A DNA stretch of 64,000 nt from Bordetella flabilis. Lineage in GTDB: Bacteria > Pseudomonadota > Gammaproteobacteria > Burkholderiales > Burkholderiaceae_B. Below, piece after piece: positions 47,367 through 55,689 of this stretch. Position 1 is the stretch's first letter, and each line of letters starts with the position of its first letter. A program made the position numbers and the translations under genes. The notes under the pieces are model-generated. The model saw only the letters and a program-made list of their open reading frames with translations. It was not told the origin of the DNA and did no database searches. The stretch is taken from contig NZ_CP016172.1 in the NCBI RefSeq assembly GCF_001676725.1, positions 3,472,001-3,536,000 of the forward strand, in the 5' to 3' direction.

Positions 47367-48175
47367 GTATCGAGCAAACACAGGCTCTGGCCACGCGCAT
47401 GCGGACCCACGCGCTGCGCATGGTCCACATGGCCAAAGCGTCGCACATCGGGTCGGCTCTGTCGATCTGCGACATCCTGGCCGTTCTCTACGGCCGCATT
47501 ATGCGGCTGGACCCTGGCCACCCCGGCTGGCCCGAGCGCGATCGATTCATTCTCAGCAAAGGGCACGCTTGCGTCGCGGTCTATGCAGCGCTTGCGGAGC
47601 GAGGCTTCATCTCGCATGAGGCGTTGCAGACCTATGGGAAGGATCATTCGATCCTCATGAACCACATCAGCCACAAGGTTGCGGGTGTCGAATTCTCAAC
47701 AGGATCGCTGGGCCACGGCCTGCCCTTCGGGGTTGGAAAGGCCCTGGCGGCCAAGCGACGGCAACAGTCATGGCGTACCTTCGTGCAGTTGAGCGACGGC
47801 GAACTCGATGAAGGCTCGAATTGGGAGGCCGTGATGTTTGCGGCCCATCATGGATTGGACAACTTGGTCGCTATCGTGGATTACAACAAACTGCAGAGTT
47901 TGACCACGGTGGAGAAGACGCTGCGGATCGAACCGCTGATGGACAAGTTTGCGGCGTTCGGCTGCGCTGTGCAGGAACTGGACGGACATGACCATGACGC
48001 CCTTTATAGATCACTGTCGTCCACGCCGTGGAAGGCGGGAAAGCCCAACGTCCTGATAGCGAACACAACCAAGGGCAAGGGCGTCAGTTTCATGGAAGAC
48101 AGCGTGGCATGGCACTACAAATCTCCGTCGGCCGAGCAGTTGGAACAAGCGCTCAAGGAACTCGGCGATGCGTAA
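47363..48175 (+). CDS. Transketolase-like enzyme, N-terminal (TPP-binding) subunit
   Basis: This 270-residue protein corresponds to the pyrophosphate-binding half of transketolase. Conserved pieces are KASHIGSALSICDILAVLY, STGSLGHGLPFGVGKA and the thiamine motif SDGELDEGSNWEA (about 143) ending in VDYNKLQ. GTG start, overlapping the upstream stop (GTGA). The matching C-terminal subunit follows with an 8-base overlap. Placement inside a CDP-deoxysugar operon suggests a dedicated two-carbon transfer to a keto-sugar rather than pentose-phosphate metabolism. Confidence 0.9.
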   Translation: MSIEQTQALATRMRTHALRMVHMAKASHIGSALSICDILAVLYGRIMRLDPGHPGWPERDRFILSKGHACVAVYAALAERGFISHEALQTYGKDHSILMNHISHKVAGVEFSTGSLGHGLPFGVGKALAAKRRQQSWRTFVQLSDGELDEGSNWEAVMFAAHHGLDNLVAIVDYNKLQSLTTVEKTLRIEPLMDKFAAFGCAVQELDGHDHDALYRSLSSTPWKAGKPNVLIANTTKGKGVSFMEDSVAWHYKSPSAEQLEQALKELGDA

Positions 48176-49049
48176 TACCTTCATGCATGAACTTGCCGAG
48201 CTGGCTCGGGTCCATCCGCAGATCGCCCTGGTTGTTGGAGATCTGGGCTATTCGGTGGTCGAGCCATTCGCCGACGAGTTTCCGGACCGCTTTATCAACG
48301 CAGGCGTCGCCGAGCAGAACATGACTGGTTTGGCGGCCGGAATGGCGTCCGAGGGCTACCACGTCTTCACATATTCGATTGCGAACTTTCCGCTCTTTCG
48401 ATGCGCAGAGCAGATCCGCAATGATGTCGCGTACCACGGCCTGCCAGTCACGGTGGTTTCCGTCGGTGGCGGGCTCGCCTATGGCGCCCTGGGGTATTCC
48501 CACCATGCCGTACAGGATTACGCCCTGGTGCGGACGTTCCCCAACATGTTGATTGCGGCGCCTGGGGATCCGATGGAAGTTCGCGCCTGCCTGCGGTACT
48601 TGGTGGCCCATCCAGGCCCTTCTTATTTGAGATTGGGCAAGACGGGGGAACCTTGCTTTCATGAAGCCCCGCCCGCGGTCGCTCCTGGAGAGTGGACAAA
48701 GATCCGGGACGGCCAGCACGACAAGGCGATCCTCACTACCGGCGCTGCCCTGGCGCTGGCCATGGAATGGATCAAGCACCCGGAGCACGCCGGGGACAGT
48801 GTATACACCTTACCCCTATGGTCCATGGCATCCAAGGCTGCGCAGGCTGCCCAACTGCGTGCCCGTTCCCGCATCATGACGCTGGAGGATCATCTGGTGG
48901 ACGGTGGGTTCGGATCATGGCTGCTGGAAGCAAAAATGCAGGATGCGTCTCTCGACTGTAGCGTCCAATGCGTCGGGCTCAACCCAGACGTCTGCGGTAC
49001 AGTCGGCACGCAGGAGACGCTCAATCAACTGGGGGGCCTGTTGCCATAA
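48168..49049 (+). CDS. Transketolase-like enzyme, C-terminal subunit
   Basis: This 293-residue protein corresponds to the pyrimidine-binding and C-terminal domains of transketolase. The catalytic glutamate that activates thiamine diphosphate lies in FINAGVAEQNMTGLAAG (about 48). GGLAYGALGYSHHAVQDYA and LRLGKTGEP are also typical. It pairs with the preceding gene to give a complete enzyme. It is the last gene of the cluster, before a terminator. Confidence 0.9.
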   Translation: MRNTFMHELAELARVHPQIALVVGDLGYSVVEPFADEFPDRFINAGVAEQNMTGLAAGMASEGYHVFTYSIANFPLFRCAEQIRNDVAYHGLPVTVVSVGGGLAYGALGYSHHAVQDYALVRTFPNMLIAAPGDPMEVRACLRYLVAHPGPSYLRLGKTGEPCFHEAPPAVAPGEWTKIRDGQHDKAILTTGAALALAMEWIKHPEHAGDSVYTLPLWSMASKAAQAAQLRARSRIMTLEDHLVDGGFGSWLLEAKMQDASLDCSVQCVGLNPDVCGTVGTQETLNQLGGLLP

Positions 49050-49100
49050 GGCCTGAGGCCCAGCTTGCCGCTCCGGCGCATCTGCCTCGTACAAAACCGA

Positions 49101-49123
49101 AGCGGCCCCTGAGGGCCGCTTTT
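49101..49123. terminator. Terminator between glycosylation cluster and lpdA (convergent)
   Basis: An 8-bp stem (AGCGGCCC / GGGCCGCT, loop CTGA) is followed by TTTC on the plus strand. It lies between two convergent genes and may act in both directions. Confidence 0.75.
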
Positions 49124-49150
49124 CACTCTTGCGCAACGTCCTGTAGTTCC

Positions 49151-51007
49151 TTACTTCCTGCGTACCGGCGGCAGGTCCGTGCAGACGCCCTCGGCCACTT
49201 CCGCAGCCATCCCCACCGATTCCCCCAAGGTCGGGTGCGGGTGGATGGTCTTGGCGATATCGACGACATCCGCTCCCATCTCCACCGCCAGCGCGAGCTC
49301 GCTGATCAGGTCGCCGGCGTGGGTACCGACGATCCCGCCGCCCAGGATGCGATGGTTCTCCGCGTCGAAGATCAGCTTGGTGAAGCCCTCGTCGCGGCCG
49401 TTGGCGATGGCGCGGCCCGAGGCCGCCCAGGGGAACACCCCCTTCTCGATCTTCACGCCCTGCTTCTTCGCCTCGTCTTCCGTCAGCCCGACCCACGCCA
49501 CTTCCGGATCCGTGTAGGCCACCGCCGGAATCACGCGCGCGTCGAAGAACGACTTCTCGCCGGACGCCGCTTCCGCCGCCACGTGGCCTTCATGCACCGC
49601 CTTGTGCGCCAGCATCGGGTTGCCCACGATATCGCCGATCGCGAAGATGTGCGGCACATTCGTGCGCATCTGCTTGTCGACCTCGATATAGCCGCGCTCC
49701 GTGACGGCGATACCCGCCTTGTCGGCCCCGATCTTCTTGCCGTTGGGCGAACGGCCCACCGCCTGCAGGACGAGGTCGTAGCGTTGGGGTTCCTTGGGTG
49801 CGCCTTCGCCTTCGAACGTCACGTAGATGCCGTCCTTGCGCGCTTCCGCTGCCACGGTCTTGGTCTTCAGCATGATGTTGTCGAAGCGCGGCGCATTCAT
49901 CTTCTGCCACACCTTCACCAGGTCGCGGTCGGCGCCCTGCATCAGGCCATCCAGCATTTCCACCACGTCCAGGCGCGCGCCCAGCGCGGAATACACCGTG
50001 CCCATTTCCAGGCCGATGATGCCGCCGCCCACGATAAGCATTTTCTTCGGGATGCTACGCAGCAGCAACGCGCCGGTGGAATCGACCACCCGTTCGTCGT
50101 CCGGCATAAAGGGCAGGCGCACCGCCTGGCTGCCGGCCGCGATGATGGCGTGCTTGAAGCGGATGGTCTGCGTCTTGCCGTCGGCGGCTTTTACGCTCAG
50201 GTGGTTGGGGTCGGCGAACTCGCCCACGCCGGTGACCACCGTTACCTTGCGCATCTTCGCCATGCCGGCCAGCCCGCCGGTCAGCTTGCCCACCACGCTG
50301 TCCTTGAAGCTGCGCAGCTTGTCCAGGTCGATCTTCGGTTCGCCGAAGGTGATGCCGTGGTCGGCCAGGGCCTTGGCTTCTTCCATCACGGCGGCCACGT
50401 GCAGCAACGCCTTGGACGGAATGCAGCCAACGTTCAGGCAGACACCGCCCAGCGTCGAATAGCGCTCCACCAGGACCGTCTTCATGCCCAGGTCCGCGGC
50501 GCGGAAGGCGGCGGAATAGCCGCCTGGGCCGGCGCCCAGCACCAGCATGTCGCACTCCAGGTCTGCGCTGCCCTGGTAGGAGGCGGCCTTGGGCGCGGGG
50601 GCGCTCTGCGCGGCAGTGGCAGCACCGGCGGCGGGCGGCGGGGATGGGGCTTTCTGCGCGGGCGCAGCGGCTGGCGCGGCCTGGCCAGACGAAGCCGCGG
50701 CAGGCGCGGCCCCGGCACCGGAGGCCGCCCCGGCGGGCGCTGACGCAGCCTGCGCCGCGCCGCCTTCCACTGCTTCCACTTCGACAATGGCCGAACCCAT
50801 CGCGACCTTGTCGCCCACCTTGACCTTCACCGACTTCACCACCCCGCCTTGCGAAGCGGGAATTTCCATCGATGCCTTGTCCGACTCCACCGTGATCAGG
50901 CTCTGTTCGGCCTTGATCGTGTCGCCGGGCGCCACGAGCACCTCGATGACTTCCACTTCCTTGAAGTCGCCGATATCGGGTACCTTGATTTCCACCGTAT
51001 TGCTCAT
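49151..51007 (-). CDS. lpdA: Dihydrolipoamide dehydrogenase with N-terminal lipoyl domain (pyruvate dehydrogenase E3)
   Basis: This 618-residue E3 begins with a lipoyl domain ([12 protein letters not shown], lysine about 43), followed by an Ala/Pro linker and the flavoprotein (GAGPGGYSAAF about 161, redox cysteines CLNVGC about 191, HPHPTLGE near 598 with the catalytic His-Glu). It regenerates oxidised lipoamide on AceF. The N-terminal lipoyl domain makes it longer than the common 470-residue E3. Operon aceE-aceF-lpdA. Confidence 0.97.
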   Translation of the reverse strand: MSNTVEIKVPDIGDFKEVEVIEVLVAPGDTIKAEQSLITVESDKASMEIPASQGGVVKSVKVKVGDKVAMGSAIVEVEAVEGGAAQAASAPAGAASGAGAAPAAASSGQAAPAAAPAQKAPSPPPAAGAATAAQSAPAPKAASYQGSADLECDMLVLGAGPGGYSAAFRAADLGMKTVLVERYSTLGGVCLNVGCIPSKALLHVAAVMEEAKALADHGITFGEPKIDLDKLRSFKDSVVGKLTGGLAGMAKMRKVTVVTGVGEFADPNHLSVKAADGKTQTIRFKHAIIAAGSQAVRLPFMPDDERVVDSTGALLLRSIPKKMLIVGGGIIGLEMGTVYSALGARLDVVEMLDGLMQGADRDLVKVWQKMNAPRFDNIMLKTKTVAAEARKDGIYVTFEGEGAPKEPQRYDLVLQAVGRSPNGKKIGADKAGIAVTERGYIEVDKQMRTNVPHIFAIGDIVGNPMLAHKAVHEGHVAAEAASGEKSFFDARVIPAVAYTDPEVAWVGLTEDEAKKQGVKIEKGVFPWAASGRAIANGRDEGFTKLIFDAENHRILGGGIVGTHAGDLISELALAVEMGADVVDIAKTIHPHPTLGESVGMAAEVAEGVCTDLPPVRRK

Positions 51008-51019
51008 GTCGATCCCCGA

Positions 51020-52714
51020 TTACAGCGCGATGCGGCGGAAGTCGGCCAGCAAGGCGCCCAGATAGGCGTTGAAGCGGGCCGCGGCGGCGCCATCGATCAC
51101 GCGATGGTCGTACGACAGCGACAGCGGCAGCTTCAGGCGCGGCACGAACTGCTTGCCGTCCCATACCGGCTTGTGCTCGGAGCGGGAGACGCCCAGGATG
51201 GCGACTTCCGGCGCATTGATGATGGGCGTGAAGTGCGTGCCGCCGATGCCCCCCAGCGAGGAAATCGAGAAGCAGCCGCCCTGCATTTCGGCCGGGGACA
51301 ACTTGCCGTCGCGCGCCTTCTTCGCCATGTCGGAGGTCTCCTGCGCGATCTGCAGGATGCCCTTCTTGTCGGCGTCCCGGATGACCGGCACGACCAGGCC
51401 GTTCGGCGTGTCGGCGGCGAAACCGATGTGGTAGTACTGCTTGAGCACCAGGTTGTCGCCGTCCAGCGACGCATTGAACTCGGGATACTTCTTCAGCGCC
51501 GCAACCACGGCCTTGATCAGGAAGGCCAGCATCGTCACCTTGACGCCGGACTTCTCGTTCTCCTTGTTCAACGTGACACGCAGCGCTTCCAGGTCCGTGA
51601 TGTCCGCCTCGTCGTTGTTGGTGACGTGCGGGATCATGACCCAGTTGCGATGCAGGTTCGCGCCGGAGATCTTCTTGATGCGCGACAGGGGCTTGGCCTC
51701 GATCGGCCCGAACTTGGCGAAGTCCACCTGCGGCCAGGCCAGCACGTTCAGGCCACCGACATTGCCCGCGGCGCCCGCGCCCGGAGCGGCGGGCGCACCG
51801 CCCGCCAGGGACTGCTTGACGAAGTTGCGCACGTCGTCCTGGGTGATGCGGCCCTTGGCGCCGCTGCCCTGCACGCGCTTGAGATCCACGCCGAGTTCGC
51901 GCGCGAACTTGCGCACCGAAGGCGAGGCATGCGGCAATTGGCCGGGCTTGAGCTCGGCTTCGGGCAGCGCGGCGGCCGGCGCGGGACGCGAGGCGGCGGC
52001 GGGAGTTGCTGCGGCCTGCGGCTGCGATGGTGCAGGCGCGGCCTCCTGCTGCGATGGTGCCGGCGCAGCCTGCTGCGGCGCCGGCGCGCTGGGTGCCGCG
52101 CCGCCTTCGACCACGACCAGCGGCGTGCCCTTGGATACCTTGTCGCCCACCTTTACGCGCACTTCCTTGATGACGCCGCCCTGCGCAGCCGGGATCTCCA
52201 TGGACGCCTTGTCCGACTCCACGGTGATCAGGCTTTGTTCCGCCTGGATGGTGTCGCCCACCTTCACCATGACCTCGATGACCTCGACTTCCTTGAAGTC
52301 GCCGATGTCCGGGACATCGATGGTGGCCTCGCCGCCGCCCTGCGGGGCCGGGGCTTGCGCGGGTTGGGGCTGCGCCTTGGCGGCCGGCTGCGCGGCCGCC
52401 TGCGCGGGCTGGGCCTGCGCCGCAGGCTTTTGCTCCTGCTGCGCCGGCGCGGCGGCGGGCGCCGCGGCGCCCTCGCCCGCTTCCACTTGCAGGATGGTCA
52501 TGCCCATCGACACCTTGTCGCCCACCTTCACCTTGAGCGACTTCACCACCCCGCCTTCGGAGGCCGGTATCTCCATCGAAGCCTTGTCCGACTCGACGGT
52601 GATCAGGCTTTGTTCGGCCTGGATCGTGTCGCCTTCGGCCACCAGCACTTCAATGACTTCGACCTCCTTGAAGTCGCCGATATCGGGTACCTTGATATCC
52701 ACCATATTGCTCAT
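51020..52714 (-). CDS. aceF: Dihydrolipoamide acetyltransferase (pyruvate dehydrogenase E2)
   Basis: This 564-residue E2 has two N-terminal lipoyl domains ([12 protein letters not shown] occurs twice, near residues 40 and 165) separated by Ala/Pro/Gln linkers. The subunit-binding domain [18 protein letters not shown] and the catalytic domain ending with [15 protein letters not shown] follow. It makes acetyl-CoA. It is 12 bases from both neighbours. Confidence 0.97.
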   Translation of the reverse strand: MSNMVDIKVPDIGDFKEVEVIEVLVAEGDTIQAEQSLITVESDKASMEIPASEGGVVKSLKVKVGDKVSMGMTILQVEAGEGAAAPAAAPAQQEQKPAAQAQPAQAAAQPAAKAQPQPAQAPAPQGGGEATIDVPDIGDFKEVEVIEVMVKVGDTIQAEQSLITVESDKASMEIPAAQGGVIKEVRVKVGDKVSKGTPLVVVEGGAAPSAPAPQQAAPAPSQQEAAPAPSQPQAAATPAAASRPAPAAALPEAELKPGQLPHASPSVRKFARELGVDLKRVQGSGAKGRITQDDVRNFVKQSLAGGAPAAPGAGAAGNVGGLNVLAWPQVDFAKFGPIEAKPLSRIKKISGANLHRNWVMIPHVTNNDEADITDLEALRVTLNKENEKSGVKVTMLAFLIKAVVAALKKYPEFNASLDGDNLVLKQYYHIGFAADTPNGLVVPVIRDADKKGILQIAQETSDMAKKARDGKLSPAEMQGGCFSISSLGGIGGTHFTPIINAPEVAILGVSRSEHKPVWDGKQFVPRLKLPLSLSYDHRVIDGAAAARFNAYLGALLADFRRIAL

Positions 52715-52726
52715 GTCGTTCGGGCC

Positions 52727-55435
52727 TCAGGCGTATTGCGGGTTGGCTTTGTCGGGATTGATGCCGTACTTCTTGATGGCCTCGGCCACCTTGGACACCG
52801 GCACGGCGCCTTCGTCCGCAAGCGCCTTCAGGGCGGCCACCACGACGAAGTGGCGGTCGATCTCGAAATGCTCGCGCAGTTTGTAGCGGAAATCGGAGCG
52901 GCCGAAACCATCCGTGCCCAGCACCCGGTATTCGCGGCCCTTGGGCACGTATGGCCGGATCTGGTCGGCGAACAGCTTCATATAGTCGGTCGACGCGATG
53001 ATCGGGCCCTGCGTCTTCTCCAGTTGCTGCGTGACATACGGCACCAGCGGCTTTTTGGCCTCCGGATGCAGCAGGTTGTGGCGCTCGGCGTCCATGCCGT
53101 CGCGGCGCAGCAGCGTGAAGCTGGTCACGCTCCACACGTCCGACGCCACGCCCCAGTCGGCGTCCAGCAGATCCTGGGCGGCCTGCACTTCGCGCAGGAT
53201 GGTGCCCGAGCCCATCAGTTGCACGCGCAGCTTGCCCTTGCCCACGGTCTTCAGCTTGTACATGCCGCGCACGATGCCTTCCTCGTCGCCCGGATTCAGG
53301 CCCGGGTGCGGGTAGTTCTCGTTCATCACGGTCAGGTAGTAGTACACGTTCTCCTGGTTCTCGACCATGCGGCGCAGGCCGTCCTGGATGATCACCGCGA
53401 CTTCGTGCGCGTAGGTCGGGTCGTAGGGCAGGCAGTTCGGGATGGTCGCGGCCATCAGGTGGCTGTGGCCGTCCTCGTGCTGCAGGCCCTCGCCGTTCAG
53501 CGTGGTCCGGCCGGCCGTTCCGCCGATCAGGAAGCCGCGCGCCTGCATGTCGCCGGCCAGCCAGGCCAGGTCCCCGATGCGCTGGAAACCGAACATCGAG
53601 TAGTACACATAGAACGGGATCATGATGCGGTTGTTCGTGGAATACGACGTCGCCGCCGCGATCCACGAGCTCATGGCGCCCGCCTCGTTGATGCCTTCCT
53701 GCAGCAGTTGGCCGTCGGCCGACTCCTTGTAGTACATGACCTGGTCCTTGTCGACCGGGGTGTACTTCTGGCCTTCCGGCGCATAGATGCCGATCTGGCG
53801 GAACAGGCCTTCCATGCCGAAAGTGCGCGACTCGTCGGCCAGGATAGGCACCACGCGCGGCGCCAGCTGCTTGTCGCGCAGGATCTGGTTCAGCGAACGC
53901 ACGAAAGCCTGCGTGGTGGAGATTTCGCGGCCTTCACCAGTCGGCTCCAGCACCGGCTTGAAGACGTCCAGCGCCGGGGCCTTCAACTGCTCGTCGGCCT
54001 TGGTGCGGCGCTTGGGCAGGTATCCGCCCAGGGCCTGGCGGCGCTCGTGCAGGTACTTCATCTCCGCCGAGTCCTCGGCCGGCTTGAAGAACGGCAGTTC
54101 CTCGAGCTTGTCGTCGGGAATCGGAATGCCGAAGCGGTCGCGGAATTCACGCACGGCCTGCACGTCCAGCTTCTTCTGCTGGTGCGTGGGGTTCTTGGCC
54201 TGGCCGACCTTGCCCATGCCATAACCCTTGATGGTCTTGGCCAGGATGACGGTGGGCTGGCCCTTGTGGTTGGCCGCCGAGTCGAACGCCGCGTACACCT
54301 TGTGCGGATCGTGGCCGCCACGGTTCAGGCGCCACACGTCCTCGTCGCTCATGCGGGCGACCATTTCCAGCAGCTTGGGATGCTTGCCGAAAAAATTCTC
54401 GCGCACGAACTTGCCGTCATTGGCCTTGTAGGCCTGGTATTCGCCGTCGACGGTCTCTTCCATCACGCGGCGCAGGATGCCTTCCTTGTCATGGGCCAGC
54501 AGCGGATCCCAATAGCCGCCCCAGATCAGCTTGATGACGTTCCAGCCGCTGCCGCGGAAGTCGCCTTCCAGTTCCTGGATGATCTTGCCGTTGCCGCGCA
54601 CCGGGCCGTCCAGGCGTTGCAGGTTGCAGTTGATGACGAAGATCAGGTTGTCGAGCTTTTCGCGCGCGGCCAGGGCGATCGCGCCCAGAGATTCGGGCTC
54701 GTCCATTTCGCCGTCGCCGCAGAAGACCCATACCTTGCGGTTGGACGTATCGGCGATGCCGCGGGCATGCAGGTACTTCAGGAAGCGCGCCTGGTAGATG
54801 GCGGTGATCGGGCCCAGGCCCATGGACACCGTCGGGAATTGCCAGAACTCCGGCATCAGCTTGGGATGCGGATAGGACGACAGCCCCTTGCCATCCACTT
54901 CCTGGCGGAAGTGATCCATCTGTTCGGCGGTGATGCGGCCTTCCAGGAAGGCGCGCGCGTAGACGCCGGGCGACGAGTGGCCCTGGAAGTACACCAGGTC
55001 GCCGCCGTGGCCTTCGCTCTCGGCGTGCCAGAAGTGATTCTGGCCGGTGCCTATCATGGTGGCCAGCGAAGCGAAGGAGGCGATATGGCCGCCCAGGTCG
55101 CCGCCGTCCGGAGGCGAATGGCGGTTGGCGCGCACCACCATGGCCATGGCGTTCCAACGCACATAGGCGCGGATGCGCGATTCCAGTTCCAGGTTGCCCG
55201 GATGCGCCGGCTCCAGGCCGGGCGGAATCGTGTTTACATACGCGGTATTGGGCGAGAACGGGATATGGGCGCCCGAGCGGCGCGCCTCGTCGATCAACCG
55301 TTCCAGCAGATAATGGGCACGTTCGGGACCTTCGCGATCGAGCACTGCCGCCAGCGCTTCGAGCCACTCCTGGGTCTCAAGGGTGTCTTCATCGTTGGCT
55401 GCCGTGTAGGCGCCAGGCAGGGGATTAGCAGACAT
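52727..55435 (-). CDS. aceE: Pyruvate dehydrogenase E1 component
   Basis: This 902-residue homodimer-type E1 decarboxylates pyruvate with thiamine diphosphate. The thiamine motif GDGEMDEPESLGA (about 243) and VYYYLTVMNENYPHPG are typical. I chose the ATG at 55435 (MSANPLPGAY), with GGAG 7 bases upstream, over a longer frame to 55579. It is divergent from a histidine kinase gene. Confidence 0.97.
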   Translation of the reverse strand: MSANPLPGAYTAANDEDTLETQEWLEALAAVLDREGPERAHYLLERLIDEARRSGAHIPFSPNTAYVNTIPPGLEPAHPGNLELESRIRAYVRWNAMAMVVRANRHSPPDGGDLGGHIASFASLATMIGTGQNHFWHAESEGHGGDLVYFQGHSSPGVYARAFLEGRITAEQMDHFRQEVDGKGLSSYPHPKLMPEFWQFPTVSMGLGPITAIYQARFLKYLHARGIADTSNRKVWVFCGDGEMDEPESLGAIALAAREKLDNLIFVINCNLQRLDGPVRGNGKIIQELEGDFRGSGWNVIKLIWGGYWDPLLAHDKEGILRRVMEETVDGEYQAYKANDGKFVRENFFGKHPKLLEMVARMSDEDVWRLNRGGHDPHKVYAAFDSAANHKGQPTVILAKTIKGYGMGKVGQAKNPTHQQKKLDVQAVREFRDRFGIPIPDDKLEELPFFKPAEDSAEMKYLHERRQALGGYLPKRRTKADEQLKAPALDVFKPVLEPTGEGREISTTQAFVRSLNQILRDKQLAPRVVPILADESRTFGMEGLFRQIGIYAPEGQKYTPVDKDQVMYYKESADGQLLQEGINEAGAMSSWIAAATSYSTNNRIMIPFYVYYSMFGFQRIGDLAWLAGDMQARGFLIGGTAGRTTLNGEGLQHEDGHSHLMAATIPNCLPYDPTYAHEVAVIIQDGLRRMVENQENVYYYLTVMNENYPHPGLNPGDEEGIVRGMYKLKTVGKGKLRVQLMGSGTILREVQAAQDLLDADWGVASDVWSVTSFTLLRRDGMDAERHNLLHPEAKKPLVPYVTQQLEKTQGPIIASTDYMKLFADQIRPYVPKGREYRVLGTDGFGRSDFRYKLREHFEIDRHFVVVAALKALADEGAVPVSKVAEAIKKYGINPDKANPQYA

Positions 55436-55621
55436 CGTGTGTCTCCGGAGAAGGTTGTAGCCGTGCGCCTGTGCAGGCGCGGCGGGCACGGAAAAACGCC
55501 CGCAGAAAACCGGATTCCCTGCGATCCCAGGGGTCGGCGGTTGGCCAGGGCAACTTATGCGGCGCATTCTAGGAAACAAGCGTAACCCGTAGCAAGATAA
55601 ATTTCATGTTGCGGTACGGCA

Positions 55622-55636
55622 TTTCATATTATGAAA
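55622..55636. promoter_or_regulatory. Palindrome between aceE and histidine kinase gene
   Basis: TTTCAT-ATT-ATGAAA, an AT-rich inverted repeat about 55 bases before the kinase gene and about 190 before aceE. A related ATTTCATG lies nearby. It is a candidate operator, possibly for the regulator encoded at 57441. Confidence 0.45.
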
Positions 55637-55689
55637 ATATCGCCAAACGAAACAGGGACTAAAATGCGCGGAGTCTTAGCGACATAGCC

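Noticed and set aside
47363..49049. Split transketolase as the housekeeping pentose-phosphate enzyme
   Set aside because: Possible, but the housekeeping enzyme is normally a single chain of about 660 residues. The overlaps with deoxysugar genes favour a dedicated role.
50849..55585. 1578-residue open frame on the plus strand across the aceE-aceF region
   Set aside because: It is antisense to three well-conserved pyruvate dehydrogenase genes. The translation is His/Arg/Val-rich without any family motif, a usual artefact of high GC.
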